Below are positions 1 to 8,590 of a stretch of 64,000 nt of DNA, in pieces (positions within the stretch are counted from its first letter, which is position 1; every line of letters starts with the position of its first letter). Under the pieces are notes generated by a model, which made no database searches, was not told where the DNA came from, and saw only the letters and a program-made list of their open reading frames with translations. Source of the DNA: Methyloversatilis universalis FAM5. GTDB lineage: Bacteria; Pseudomonadota; Gammaproteobacteria; Burkholderiales; Rhodocyclaceae. The stretch covers positions 310,001 to 374,000 of the forward strand of contig NZ_AFHG01000059.1 of the NCBI RefSeq assembly GCF_000214035.2, written 5' to 3'. The position numbers were made by a program, and so were the translations under genes.

Positions 1-48
1 CCAGTCGGCGCCGTCGCGCAGCCAGTCGAGACTTTCGGTTGCGGGCAT
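1..48 (-). CDS. bchO: Probable BchO (Mg-chelatase-associated alpha/beta hydrolase), N-terminal fragment
   Basis: Only the first 16 codons lie in the window, read leftward from an ATG at 48: MPATESLDWLRDGADW. BchO proteins typically open with a W-x-R-D-G-x-D-W stretch, and bchO is a standard photosynthesis-cluster gene encoded with the Mg-chelatase subunits bchI and bchD. BchO is an alpha/beta-fold hydrolase-like protein thought to assist Mg chelatase. The call rests on this short motif plus position beside crtCD. If it is right, bchD and bchI should follow beyond the left edge. Confidence 0.5.
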   Translation of the reverse strand, partial: MPATESLDWLRDGADW

Positions 49-110
49 GGAGGCAGGCCTGTTCACGGCCGGGTCAGGGCAGTCGATGCAACCATACAGG
101 AGCGCGTGCA

Positions 111-251
111 ATGAGTCCGACCACGCTGGTCATCGTCGAGGCGGTGCTGATATTCGGCGGCGTGCTGGTGTTCGCCGTGTACCAGCTGGTATCGGTGCGC
201 CGCCTGCAGAAACGCGAGGGCGATCGCCAGGACGATAAGCCTGAGCGCTGA
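111..251 (+). CDS. Small single-pass membrane protein of unknown function, 46 aa
   Basis: An ATG at 111 follows an AGGAGCG ribosome site at about 99. The product has one hydrophobic helix (about residues 6-28, TTLVIVEAVLIFGGVLVF...) followed by a highly charged tail rich in Arg, Lys, Asp and Glu. That suggests an inner-membrane protein with a cytoplasmic C-terminus. It lies divergent from bchO and tail-to-tail with crtC. I do not recognise a family. It could be a small assembly or accessory protein of the photosynthetic membrane, but nothing in the sequence proves that. The good ribosome site and the clean membrane topology argue that it is real. Confidence 0.45.
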   Translation: MSPTTLVIVEAVLIFGGVLVFAVYQLVSVRRLQKREGDRQDDKPER

Positions 252-273
252 GCCGGGCGCGGATCCGGGCTTC

Positions 274-1221
274 TCAGGTCGCCCATGCGCTGCGCCGCGG
301 CATGCGGAAGGGCAGCAGCATCTGCACCCAGCCGCTGCTGAAACGTTCGAGATCCAGGCTTTCGTGCACGCCATGCACCGGTTCGCCGAGCAGCCGGGTG
401 TCCAGCAGCGAGCGGGCGTAGAAGGGCGTGTCCTCCAGCGTGCGGACCTGCGGCGAGGTGTCGGCTTCGCTGCGCGTGGCGCGGGCGATGCCCCAGCGGG
501 TGCCGGGCAGCGTGCGTTCGGCCGGCGCGGCAAAGTGGCGGCAGCCGCCGTCGGCGTCGAAATGCAGCGCCAGCGAATGCGGCGTGCCGTCGCGTCGCTG
601 CACGTCGTACAGCACCGCGGTGTCGCCGCCGCGCAGGCTGCTGCGCGACCAGTGCCAGCGGGTGAAGTCCTGCTCCAGCGCACGGCTGCCGGCATTGCTG
701 TCGGCATAGGCATCGCCGTGCCATTGCAGCGCGGGTTCGCTGAGCCGGACCTCGACCCGGGCGCAGGGCGCGATCGGCAGCCACAGATGACGCCGGTCGG
801 CGTCGAGCGCGAAGGCGTCCTGTGCGAACGTGGGCGCGTGCAGGCGCACGCTGCCGCGCACCCGCAGCGGCAGCGGCGCACCGATCTCGTCGAGCTCGAT
901 GGTGAGTGCATCTCCGTCCCAGTGCAGCCGGCTCGGGCCGATGCGCAGGTTCCGCGCGTCACGCTGCAGCGCGCTGGCGCCGCGTTCGGTCATGGCCCAG
1001 CGGCGCTTGTCGCCATAGAGCGCGACATTGACCGCGCAGTGCGCGTGCGGGTCGGCGGCACCCGGGCGACGGCGGCGGGCCAGTGCGTAATACGGCGAGA
1101 ACACGCTGCCGATGAAGGCGATCACCGTCAGTCCGTAGCGACCGTCATCGCTGGTGGCGTCGACATACCACCAGCGGTAGCCACCGGGCGGCACCGGCGC
1201 GCTGAAGTCGCGCGCGTTCAT
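274..1221 (-). CDS. crtC: Carotenoid 1,2-hydratase (hydroxyneurosporene synthase)
   Basis: CrtC adds water across the terminal 1,2 double bond of neurosporene or lycopene, giving the 1-hydroxy carotenoids of the spheroidene/spirilloxanthin route. The 315-residue product opens with MNARDFSAPVPPGGYRWWYVDA and continues with GLTVIAFIGSVFSPYY and CAVNVALYG, patterns typical of the family. The central part is beta-rich, with no cofactor motif, as expected of a cofactor-free hydratase. Its ATG overlaps the crtD stop codon by 4 bases (ATGA), so the two are translationally coupled. The downstream neighbour is the small convergent gene at 111-251. Confidence 0.93.
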   Translation of the reverse strand: MNARDFSAPVPPGGYRWWYVDATSDDGRYGLTVIAFIGSVFSPYYALARRRRPGAADPHAHCAVNVALYGDKRRWAMTERGASALQRDARNLRIGPSRLHWDGDALTIELDEIGAPLPLRVRGSVRLHAPTFAQDAFALDADRRHLWLPIAPCARVEVRLSEPALQWHGDAYADSNAGSRALEQDFTRWHWSRSSLRGGDTAVLYDVQRRDGTPHSLALHFDADGGCRHFAAPAERTLPGTRWGIARATRSEADTSPQVRTLEDTPFYARSLLDTRLLGEPVHGVHESLDLERFSSGWVQMLLPFRMPRRSAWAT

Positions 1222-2708
1222 GAGGCGGCCGCCTGCCGGTCGAGCAGCACGCAGTCGGCGGCCAGCCGGCCGGACAGCGCGGCCATCGGCAGACCGGGGC
1301 CGGGGTGGGCGCTGCCGCCGGCCAGATAGAGGCCGGGCACGCGGCTGCGCGCGCCGGGTCGGCGGAAGGCGGCCCGCCAGCCATGCGAGGCCTCGCCGTA
1401 CAGTGCGCCGCCGGTGGCCGGAAACAGCCGGTTGAAATCCTCCGGCGTGGTGGTGACGCAGGCGCTGGCGCGCCGGTCTACCTTCAGGCCGCAGTGCGCG
1501 AGCTGGCGGAAGGCGAGATGCGCGCAGCGCTCGATTTCGCCCGGCCGCGCCAGCCGCTGGTCGCCGTCGGCCGGCGCGTTGATCAGGCACAGCAGCCGTT
1601 CCGCCGGCAGCGGCGAGGCCGGCGCCGTGTCGCCGCGATCCTGTGCGCAGACGTATACGGTGGGCGCGCGCGGCAGCCTGCGATGGCGCTGCAGGTCGTC
1701 GAATTCCGCGCGGTAGTCGGCGGAAAAGAACACGTTGTGGCGCAGCAGCGGAAAGCCCTGGGTCGTCGCCACCAGATTCCAGGTCACCGCCGACAGGGAA
1801 CGGGTGGCCGGTTCGACCGCCGTCGCCGCGTGGCGCACGCTGTCACCGAAGTGGCCGGCCGGCAGCGCGGCGACATCGGCGTTGGCGACGACGGCGCGCG
1901 CCGCCAGCCATTCGCCCGAGGCCAGCCGCACGCCGGACACGCGATCACCCTGCAGCGTGATCTCGCTGACGTGCGCGCCGTAGCGGAACTGCACGCCGTG
2001 GCGCACGCACAGCGCGGCCAGTGCTTCGGCCAGCCGGTACATGCCGCCCTCGATCAGCCAGACGCCGCGCTGTTCAACATGGGCCACCAGCATCAGCGTG
2101 GCCGGCGCGTCGAACGGCGACGAGCCGCAGTAGGTGGCATAGCGGCCGAACAGCTGGCGCAGCCGCGGGTCGCGGAAATGGCTGCCGAGCGCCCGCCACA
2201 TCGTCGCGAAGGGGCGGATGCGCAGGATGCCGGGGCCGGCGCGGCGTGCCAGTTCGAGCGGCCCCGGCCGCTGGGCGCGCATGAAGGAGGCGTCCAGCGT
2301 GCGGTAGATGGTCTGCGCGTCGCGGGTGAAGCGGACGAAGCGCCGCGCCTCGGCGGCGCCGGCGAAGTCGCCGATGGCTTCGGCGCTGCGCTCGATGCCG
2401 GCGTGCAGGTCCAGACGCTGTCCGGCCGACCAGGCGTGGCGCGCCAGCACGTCCACCCTGCGCGTGCCGACCTGGCTGGCGAAGTCGCTGCCGGCGGCGT
2501 CGAAGATGTCCTCGAACACCTCACGCAGCGTGAACACGGTCGGGCCGGCGTCCAGACGCTGACCGGCCACCGCCACTTCGCGCAGCTTGCCGCCCGGCGT
2601 GTCCGCGCGTTCGGTCAGCGTCACCGCCAGACCGCGGCGCGCCAGTTCGAGCGCGGCCACCAGGCCCGCCACGCCAGCGCCGATCACCACCACGTCCTGT
2701 CTGTTCAT
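1218..2708 (-). CDS. crtD: Hydroxyneurosporene (methoxyneurosporene) 3,4-desaturase
   Basis: CrtD is a membrane-associated flavoprotein that introduces the C-3,4 double bond into hydroxylated or methoxylated carotenoids. The N-terminus carries a dinucleotide-binding motif, VVVIGAGVAGLVAALELARRG, followed by the acidic residue and GGK (residues about 5-42). The C-terminus has the FAD-contacting LYLAGGSAHPGPGLPMA stretch typical of CrtI/CrtD desaturases. Length (496 residues) is normal. It is the first gene of the left-pointing crtDC pair and is divergent from crtE across an intergenic region with PpsR-type boxes. CrtI is a possible confusion, but the crtC partner favours CrtD. Confidence 0.93.
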   Translation of the reverse strand: MNRQDVVVIGAGVAGLVAALELARRGLAVTLTERADTPGGKLREVAVAGQRLDAGPTVFTLREVFEDIFDAAGSDFASQVGTRRVDVLARHAWSAGQRLDLHAGIERSAEAIGDFAGAAEARRFVRFTRDAQTIYRTLDASFMRAQRPGPLELARRAGPGILRIRPFATMWRALGSHFRDPRLRQLFGRYATYCGSSPFDAPATLMLVAHVEQRGVWLIEGGMYRLAEALAALCVRHGVQFRYGAHVSEITLQGDRVSGVRLASGEWLAARAVVANADVAALPAGHFGDSVRHAATAVEPATRSLSAVTWNLVATTQGFPLLRHNVFFSADYRAEFDDLQRHRRLPRAPTVYVCAQDRGDTAPASPLPAERLLCLINAPADGDQRLARPGEIERCAHLAFRQLAHCGLKVDRRASACVTTTPEDFNRLFPATGGALYGEASHGWRAAFRRPGARSRVPGLYLAGGSAHPGPGLPMAALSGRLAADCVLLDRQAAAS

Positions 2709-2743
2709 GCCGGTTCCTGTAAACCTTCATTGACGTTGCGATC

Positions 2744-2766
2744 TGTCATGTCTACATTACATTACA
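2744..2766. promoter_or_regulatory. Two overlapping PpsR/CrtJ-type operators between crtD and crtE
   Basis: Two perfect TGT-N12-ACA palindromes overlap, offset by five bases: 2744-2761 (TGTCATGTCTACATTACA) and 2749-2766 (TGTCTACATTACATTACA). This is the known consensus of the PpsR/CrtJ aerobic repressor. They lie in the 142-base divergent region, close to crtD. A degenerate match ending in ACG sits at 2718-2735. Function is inferred from the motif and the gene context. Confidence 0.65.
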
Positions 2767-2774
2767 CCAGTGCC

Positions 2775-2792
2775 TGACAATCAAGGTTGACA
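2775..2792 (+). promoter_or_regulatory. Candidate crtE -35 region with PpsR-like half-sites
   Basis: TGACAATCAAGGTTGACA reads as TGA-N12-ACA and ends in a perfect -35 hexamer, TTGACA (2787-2792). The same arrangement is seen at the bchC, bchG, bchF and aerR promoters. No good -10 hexamer is visible 16-18 bases downstream, so promoter activity is a guess. Confidence 0.35.
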
Positions 2793-2850
2793 GTAGGCGC
2801 GACAACTCGTCGGACAGGGCAGCACACCGACACATGCGGGGGAACAGGCC

Positions 2851-3744
2851 ATGGATGGAATGAAGCGCATTGAGCAGGCCCTGGGGATGGCGGTCGAACA
2901 ATCGCTGGTGGCCGCGCTGTCGCATGCCGACGGCCCCGGCTGCCCGCCGCTGCTGGCGGCGGCCATCCGCCACGCGGTGTTTCCGGGCGGCGCGCGCATC
3001 CGGCCGCGGCTCTGCCTGGCGGCGGCCTGCGCCTGCGACGAGGACGACACTTCGATCGCCGACCACGCCGCCGCGGCGATCGAACTGCTGCACTGCGCGT
3101 CGCTGGTCCATGACGATCTTCCCTGTTTCGACGATGCGCCGATGCGCCGCGGCAAGCCGTCGGTGCACAGTGCCTTCGGCGAGCGCATCGCGGTGCTGAC
3201 CGGCGACGCGCTCATCGTGCTCGCCTTTCAGACCATGGCGCGCGGCGCGGCGCAGGCGCCGTACCGGCTGCTGCCGCTGCTGTCCATCATCGGCCGCGGT
3301 GTCGGCGTGCCGTCGGGCATCGTCGCCGGTCAGGCGCTCGAATGCGAAACCGACGTGAACCTGCGCCAGTACCAGCAGGCCAAGACCGGCGCGCTGTTCG
3401 CGGCGGCCACCATGGCCGGTGCCGCCGCGGCCGGGGCCGACCCCGGCCCGTGGCGTGCGCTCGGCGACTGCATGGGCGAAGCCTTCCAGGTCGCCGACGA
3501 CATTCTCGACGTGGCCTCCACCCAGGAGCGCATCGGCAAGCCGATCGGCCGCGATGCCGCACTGGGCCGTCCGAGTGCGGCGCGCGAACTGGGCATTCCG
3601 GGCGCAGTGAAACGGCTGCGGCAGCTGGTCAGCGACGCGATGGACGCGGTGCCGGCCTGCTCCGGCGCCGACGGCCTGCGTGCGGTGATCGCGATGGAGG
3701 CGCAGCGCTTCCTGCCGGCGGACATCGCCGCCTGCGCCACCTGA
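2851..3744 (+). CDS. crtE: Geranylgeranyl diphosphate synthase
   Basis: CrtE condenses farnesyl and isopentenyl diphosphate to C20 geranylgeranyl diphosphate, the shared precursor of carotenoids and of the bacteriochlorophyll tail. The 297-residue protein has the first Asp-rich motif at about residues 88-95 (HDDLPCFDD, followed by MRRGKPS) and the second at about 213-220 (QVADDILD), with the GGARIRPRLCL substrate loop near residue 48. A GGGGGAA ribosome site lies about 8 bases before the ATG. It is the first gene of the crtEF-bchCXYZ-puf run. Cytoplasmic. Confidence 0.93.
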   Translation: MDGMKRIEQALGMAVEQSLVAALSHADGPGCPPLLAAAIRHAVFPGGARIRPRLCLAAACACDEDDTSIADHAAAAIELLHCASLVHDDLPCFDDAPMRRGKPSVHSAFGERIAVLTGDALIVLAFQTMARGAAQAPYRLLPLLSIIGRGVGVPSGIVAGQALECETDVNLRQYQQAKTGALFAAATMAGAAAAGADPGPWRALGDCMGEAFQVADDILDVASTQERIGKPIGRDAALGRPSAARELGIPGAVKRLRQLVSDAMDAVPACSGADGLRAVIAMEAQRFLPADIAACAT

Positions 3745-3754
3745 GGGTCGGGTC

Positions 3755-4954
3755 GTGGAGATGCCCGACACGCTGCGGCCGTCGGCGATGACGCCGCACG
3801 AAGGGGTGATCGAGCGCATCCGCCAGGCGGCGGAGCGCCTGCTCAGCAGCCCGCGTTTCCATCGCTGGGCGGCCGCCTTTCCGCTGACCCGGCACAAGGC
3901 GCGCCGCGAGGCGCGTGCGCTGTTCGATCTGTGCGCCGGTTTCGTCTATTCCCAGGTGCTGCTGGCCTGCGTGCGGCTGAAACTGTTCGAGCTGCTGGCC
4001 GACGGCCCGCTCAGCGCGCAGCAGCTGGCGCTGCGCACCGGGCTCAGCCGCGACGCCGCCGAGCGGCTGCTCGACGCGGCGGTGGCGCTGCGTCTGGCGT
4101 CGCGCCGGGCCGGCGGGCGCTACGGTCTGGGCATGCTGGGGGCGGCCATGGTGGCCAATCCGGGCATCGCCGACATGGTCGAGCACCACGGCCGGGTCTA
4201 TCGCGATTTCGAAGACCCGGTGGCGCTGCTGCGCGGGCTGTCCGGCGCCACCGCGCTGTCCGGCTACTGGCCCTATGCCGGCAATGCCGACGCCGCCGCC
4301 CTCGACGACGGCCGTACCGCCGACTACACCGCGCTGATGGCGGCGTCCCAGCCGCTGGTGGCGGACGAGGTGCTCGACACCTATCCGGTGGCCATGCATC
4401 GCTGCCTGCTCGACGTCGGCGGCGGCGACGGCAGCTTCCTGCGCGCTGCGGCGCGTCGCGCGCCGGACCTGAAACTGCAGCTGTTCGACCTGCCGGCGGT
4501 GGCCGCGCAGGCGCGCCTGCGCTTTGCCGAAGCGGGTCTGGCGGCCCGCGCCGAGGTGTTCGGCGGTGCTTTCCAGACCCATGCCTTACCGCGCGGTGCC
4601 GACCTGGTGTCGGTGGTGCGCGTGCTGCACGACCACGACGACGACGACGTGATGCAGCTGCTGCGCGCCATCCGCGCGCTGCTGCCGCCGGACGGCACGC
4701 TGCTGATCGCCGAACCGATGTCCGGCGTGGCCGGTGCGGAGCCGGTGGGCGACGCCTATTTCGGCTTCTACCTGATGGCGATGGGGCGGGGCCGCCCGCG
4801 CAGCGAGGCGCGGCTCACCGACATGCTGCGCGCGGCCGGCTTCTGCCAGATCGGTCGTCTGCCGACGCGCATCCCGCTGCAGACCTGCGTGATGGTGGCG
4901 CGTCCACGACCGCTGACACCGGATGAAGAGAGATGTAAGGAACGGTGTAATTAA
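3755..4954 (+). CDS. crtF: Hydroxyneurosporene O-methyltransferase
   Basis: CrtF uses S-adenosylmethionine to methylate the 1-hydroxyl group of demethylspheroidene-type carotenoids. The 399-residue protein has an N-terminal winged-helix dimerisation region and a Rossmann methyltransferase domain with LLDVGGGDGSFLRAAARR at about residues 213-230; VVRVLHDHDDDDV matches the catalytic/acceptor loop of this family. A GTG start at 3755 is preferred because GAGGG lies 7 bases upstream; an ATG at 3761 would need a ribosome site touching the start. The last codons contain a PpsR operator and the bchC -35 box. Confidence 0.9.
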   Translation: MEMPDTLRPSAMTPHEGVIERIRQAAERLLSSPRFHRWAAAFPLTRHKARREARALFDLCAGFVYSQVLLACVRLKLFELLADGPLSAQQLALRTGLSRDAAERLLDAAVALRLASRRAGGRYGLGMLGAAMVANPGIADMVEHHGRVYRDFEDPVALLRGLSGATALSGYWPYAGNADAAALDDGRTADYTALMAASQPLVADEVLDTYPVAMHRCLLDVGGGDGSFLRAAARRAPDLKLQLFDLPAVAAQARLRFAEAGLAARAEVFGGAFQTHALPRGADLVSVVRVLHDHDDDDVMQLLRAIRALLPPDGTLLIAEPMSGVAGAEPVGDAYFGFYLMAMGRGRPRSEARLTDMLRAAGFCQIGRLPTRIPLQTCVMVARPRPLTPDEERCKERCN

Positions 4955-4985
4955 ATGTTGACACAAGTCATGGTAAACATAGAAT
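4946..4985 (+). promoter_or_regulatory. bchC promoter overlapped by a PpsR/CrtJ operator
   Basis: A perfect TGT-N12-ACA box (4946-4963, TGTAATTAAATGTTGACA) ends exactly with a perfect -35 hexamer TTGACA (4958-4963). After 16 bases comes TAGAAT (4980-4985), five of six matches to the -10 consensus. A repressor on the palindrome would block the -35 box. The box overlaps the crtF stop codon. Transcription from here would begin near 4992, which places an upstream ATG at 4984 outside the message and supports the bchC start at 5047. Confidence 0.75.
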
Positions 4986-5046
4986 GACACTTATGCGACA
5001 GGCCGCGCTGACACCGTCAGCCGACCGTCCTCAACGGGGAGGCGCG

Positions 5047-5982
5047 ATGGACAGCATGGCCGTAGTGCTGCAGCAGCCGGAACAGCTGGTGGTGAAGCGG
5101 CTGGATCTGGCGCCGGCAGGAGACGCCGACGTCGTCGTCGACGTCGAGTGGAGCGGCATCAGCACCGGCACCGAGCGCCTGCTGTGGTCCGGTCGCATGC
5201 CCCCCTTTCCCGGCATGGGCTATCCGCTGGTGCCCGGCTACGAATCGGTGGGCCGCGTCAGCGCCGCCGGGCGCGACGCCGGCCTGCGTGTCGGCGAGCG
5301 GGTATTCGTGCCGGGTGCGCGCTGTTTCGGCGAGGTGCGCGGCCTGTTCGGCGGTGCCGCCTCGCGGCTGGTGGTGCCGGCCGCGCGGGCACTGCCCATC
5401 GACGAAGACCTGGCCGAACGCGGAATCCTGCTGGCGCTGGCCGCCACCGCACAGCACGCGGTGATGGGCGGCGCCACGCTGCCCGACCTCATCGTCGGTC
5501 ACGGCGTGCTCGGCCGGCTGGTCGCCCGGCTGACCGTGGCAGCCGGCGGACAGCCGGTGGTGTGGGAAACGAATCCGATGCGTGCCGCCGGCAGCACCGG
5601 TTATCCGGTCATCCCGGCCGCGCTGGACAGCCGTCGCGACTACCGCTGCATCTGCGATGTCAGCGGCGATGCCACCCTGCTCGACATGCTGATCGCACGG
5701 CTGGCGCCGCAGGGCGAAATCGTGCTGGCCGGCTTCTACGAAGACGCGCTGTCCTTCCATTTCGCACCGGCCTTCATGCGCGAGGCGCGGCTGCGCGTCG
5801 CCGCCCAGTGGCAGGACGCCGATCTGGCCAGCGTGCGCGACATGGCGGCCGATGGCCGGCTGTCGCTCGATGGCCTGATCACGCACCGCGAGGCGGCCAG
5901 TCGCGCCGACCTCGCCTACCGCACGGCATTCGGTGACCCCGCCTGCCTGAAGATGATCCTCGACTGGAGACAGCTGTCATGA
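5047..5982 (+). CDS. bchC: Bacteriochlorophyllide a dehydrogenase (3-hydroxyethyl oxidation)
   Basis: BchC oxidises the C3 1-hydroxyethyl group made by BchF to the acetyl group of bacteriochlorophyll a, using NAD. The protein (311 residues from the ATG at 5047, MDSMAVVLQQPEQL) is a zinc-free medium-chain dehydrogenase-like protein. It contains EWSGISTGTERLLWSG near the start and VGHGVLGRL in the nucleotide-binding region. GGGGAGG lies about 5 bases before the start. In-frame sequence upstream to 4984 is rejected because it begins inside the -10 box. It ends in a 4-base ATGA overlap with bchX. Confidence 0.93.
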   Translation: MDSMAVVLQQPEQLVVKRLDLAPAGDADVVVDVEWSGISTGTERLLWSGRMPPFPGMGYPLVPGYESVGRVSAAGRDAGLRVGERVFVPGARCFGEVRGLFGGAASRLVVPAARALPIDEDLAERGILLALAATAQHAVMGGATLPDLIVGHGVLGRLVARLTVAAGGQPVVWETNPMRAAGSTGYPVIPAALDSRRDYRCICDVSGDATLLDMLIARLAPQGEIVLAGFYEDALSFHFAPAFMREARLRVAAQWQDADLASVRDMAADGRLSLDGLITHREAASRADLAYRTAFGDPACLKMILDWRQLS

Positions 5983-6998
5983 CCGAAGCCTGTGGCGGCG
6001 GCGCCGTCAGCACTATCAAGTTCGACCTGACCAAGGTGCTGCGCGCCGAGGCGGCGATCGATCCCGATCCGGTCGCGGACGGCGAAATCACCAAGCAGAC
6101 GCAGATCATCGCCATCTACGGCAAGGGCGGCATCGGCAAGAGCTTCACGCTGGCCAACCTCAGCTACATGATGGCGCAGCAGGGCAAGAAGGTGCTGCTG
6201 ATCGGCTGCGACCCGAAGAGCGACACCACCTCGCTGCTGTTCGGCGGCAAGGCCTGCCCGACCATCATCGAAACCAGTTCGAAGAAGAAGCTGGCCGGCG
6301 AGGACGTGGGCATCGGCGACGTCTGCTTCATCCGCGACGGCGTGTTCGCGATGGAGCTGGGTGGCCCCGAGGTCGGCCGCGGCTGCGGCGGGCGCGGCAT
6401 CATTCACGGCTTCGAAACGCTGGAGAAGCTCGGTTTCCACGACTGGGGCTTCGACTACGTGCTGCTCGACTTCCTTGGCGACGTGGTGTGCGGCGGCTTC
6501 GGCCTGCCGATCGCCCGCGACATGTGCCAGAAGGTGATCGTGGTCGCCAGTAACGACCTGCAGAGCCTGTACGTTGCCAACAACGTGTGCAGCGCGGTCG
6601 AGTACTTCCGCAAGCTGGGCGGCAACGTCGGCGTGGCGGGTGTGGTGATCAACCGCGACGACGGCACCGGCGAGGCAGCGAGGTTCGCCGATGCAGCCGG
6701 CATTCCGGTGCTGGCCACCATCCCGGCCAACGACGACATCCGGCGCAAGAGCGCCAGCTACGAAATCATCGGCCGCCCCGGTTCGCAGTGGGCGCCGCTG
6801 TTCGAGGAACTGGCCACCAACGTGGCGGAAGCGCCCCCGGTGCGGCCGAAGCCGATGAGCCAGGACGGCCTGCTCGGCCTGTTCGCCGCCGACGTGACCG
6901 GTCGCGATTACGTGATGACGCCGGCCACGGTGGCCGACATGCTGGGCCGGGAAGACGTCGCCCGGCCGTCGCTCGAAGTGGTGTACGACACCGTCTGA
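5979..6998 (+). CDS. bchX: Chlorophyllide a reductase iron protein, subunit X
   Basis: BchX is the nitrogenase-like ATPase dimer that feeds electrons to BchYZ for reducing ring B of chlorophyllide a to the bacteriochlorin level. The 339-residue protein has a P-loop ([17 protein letters not shown], about residues 46-62), CDPKSDTTSLLFGG, and the two cysteines that bridge a 4Fe-4S cluster (GPEVGRGCGGRG and [12 protein letters not shown]). The long N-terminus before the P-loop is typical of BchX, not BchL. It overlaps bchC by 4 bases. Confidence 0.96.
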   Translation: MTEACGGGAVSTIKFDLTKVLRAEAAIDPDPVADGEITKQTQIIAIYGKGGIGKSFTLANLSYMMAQQGKKVLLIGCDPKSDTTSLLFGGKACPTIIETSSKKKLAGEDVGIGDVCFIRDGVFAMELGGPEVGRGCGGRGIIHGFETLEKLGFHDWGFDYVLLDFLGDVVCGGFGLPIARDMCQKVIVVASNDLQSLYVANNVCSAVEYFRKLGGNVGVAGVVINRDDGTGEAARFADAAGIPVLATIPANDDIRRKSASYEIIGRPGSQWAPLFEELATNVAEAPPVRPKPMSQDGLLGLFAADVTGRDYVMTPATVADMLGREDVARPSLEVVYDTV

Positions 6999-7008
6999 GG
7001 TGGCCACC

Positions 7009-8556
7009 ATGACCGACACAACGCATACACAGGTCATCAACACCGACGCGCTGAAGGCGCAGCGGGAGCCGGCCGGCGGTGACGGCATCGGCTGCCACGC
7101 CGGGCGCGAACAGCTGGAGGGCGCGGCGCGCGCCGCCGGCAAGAGCGAAACGCTGGACCGCTACGCCGCCGACTATCCGAAGGGCCCGCACGACCAGCCG
7201 CAGAGCATGTGCCCGGCTTTCGGTTCGCTGCGCGTCGGCCTGCGCATGCGCCGCACCGCGACCGTGCTGTCCGGTTCCGCCTGCTGCGTCTATGGCCTCA
7301 CCTTCACCTCGCATTTCTACGGCGCCCGCCGCAGCGTCGGCTACGTGCCCTTCAACAGCGAAACGCTGGTGACCGGCAAGCTGTTCGAGGACATCCGCGA
7401 GGCGGTGTACAAGCTGGCCGACCCGGCGCAGTACGACGCCATCGTCATCATCAATCTGTGCGTGCCGACGGCCAGCGGCGTGCCGCTGCAGCTGCTGCCG
7501 AAAGAGATCGACGGCGTGCGCATCATCGGCATCGACGTGCCGGGCTTCGGCGTGCCGACGCATGCCGAGGCGAAGGACGTGCTGGCCGGTGCGATGCTGC
7601 GCTATGCCCGCCAGGAGGCGGAGCAGGGGCCGGTGCAGGCGCCGCGCAACGGCGTGGCCGACCGGCCGACGGTGGCGCTGGTGGGCGAAATGTTCCCGGT
7701 CGATCCGGTCATCATCGGCTCGCTGCTCGAACCGATGGGACTGGCCGCCGGCCCGGTGGTGCCGACACGCGAATGGCGCGAGCTGTACGCCGCGCTCGAC
7801 TGCGCTGTGGTCGGTGCCATCCATCCTTTCTACACCGCCAGCTTCCGCGAGTTCGAAGCGGCCGGTCGACCCATCGTAGGCTCGGCGCCGATCGGTCACG
7901 ACGGCACCGAAGCCTGGCTGCAGGCCATCGGTCGTGCGGCCAACGTGGGTCAGGCGCAGATCGACGCCGCGAAGAACCGCTTTCTGCCGGCGATACGCGG
8001 TGCGCTTGCCGCCAACCCGATCAGGGGCCGCATCACGCTGTCCGGCTACGAGGGCTCGGAATTGCTGGTGGCGCGGCTGCTGGTCGAGAGCGGCGCCGAC
8101 CTGCGCTATGTCGGCACCGCCTGCCCGCAGACGCCGCACAGCGCGGCCGACCGCGAATGGCTGAGCGCGCGCGGCGTGCATGTGCAGTACCGCGCCTCGC
8201 TCGAACAGGATCTCGCCGCGATGCGCGAATTCCGTCCGGACCTGGCCATCGGCACGACGCCGGTGGTGCAGGCGGCGAAGGAGGCGCGCATCCCGGCGCT
8301 CTACTTCACCAACCTGATTTCGGCGCGACCGCTGATGGGGCCGGCCGGCGCCGGTTCGCTGGCGCAGGTGATCAATGGCGCCATCGGCAACAAGTTGCGC
8401 TTCGACACGATGAGCGAGTTCTTCGACGGCGTCGGCAGCGGTCACGCCGGCGGCGTGTGGCAGGACGTGCCGAAGGACAGGCCGGAGTACCGTGCCGCCT
8501 ACCGCGCGAAGATGGCCAAGCTGGCCCGCGCGCGCAGCGTCGAGGAGGCGATATGA
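7009..8556 (+). CDS. bchY: Chlorophyllide a reductase subunit Y
   Basis: BchY forms the catalytic heterotetramer with BchZ and holds ligands of its iron-sulfur cluster. The product (515 residues from the ATG at 7009) has the cysteine-containing stretches [18 protein letters not shown] and [20 protein letters not shown] near residues 65-110, characteristic of the family. GAGGTGG lies 5-6 bases before the ATG at 7009; an in-frame GTG at 7000 is possible but less well placed. It lies 10 bases after bchX. Confidence 0.95.
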   Translation: MTDTTHTQVINTDALKAQREPAGGDGIGCHAGREQLEGAARAAGKSETLDRYAADYPKGPHDQPQSMCPAFGSLRVGLRMRRTATVLSGSACCVYGLTFTSHFYGARRSVGYVPFNSETLVTGKLFEDIREAVYKLADPAQYDAIVIINLCVPTASGVPLQLLPKEIDGVRIIGIDVPGFGVPTHAEAKDVLAGAMLRYARQEAEQGPVQAPRNGVADRPTVALVGEMFPVDPVIIGSLLEPMGLAAGPVVPTREWRELYAALDCAVVGAIHPFYTASFREFEAAGRPIVGSAPIGHDGTEAWLQAIGRAANVGQAQIDAAKNRFLPAIRGALAANPIRGRITLSGYEGSELLVARLLVESGADLRYVGTACPQTPHSAADREWLSARGVHVQYRASLEQDLAAMREFRPDLAIGTTPVVQAAKEARIPALYFTNLISARPLMGPAGAGSLAQVINGAIGNKLRFDTMSEFFDGVGSGHAGGVWQDVPKDRPEYRAAYRAKMAKLARARSVEEAI

Positions 8557-8590
8557 GTACTCGGCAATCCGCCCTCCAGCAGGTGACGAC

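Noticed and set aside
4984-5046. Upstream ATG that would lengthen BchC by 21 residues
   Set aside because: It lies inside the -10 box and before the expected transcript start, and the extra residues do not look like a BchC N-terminus.
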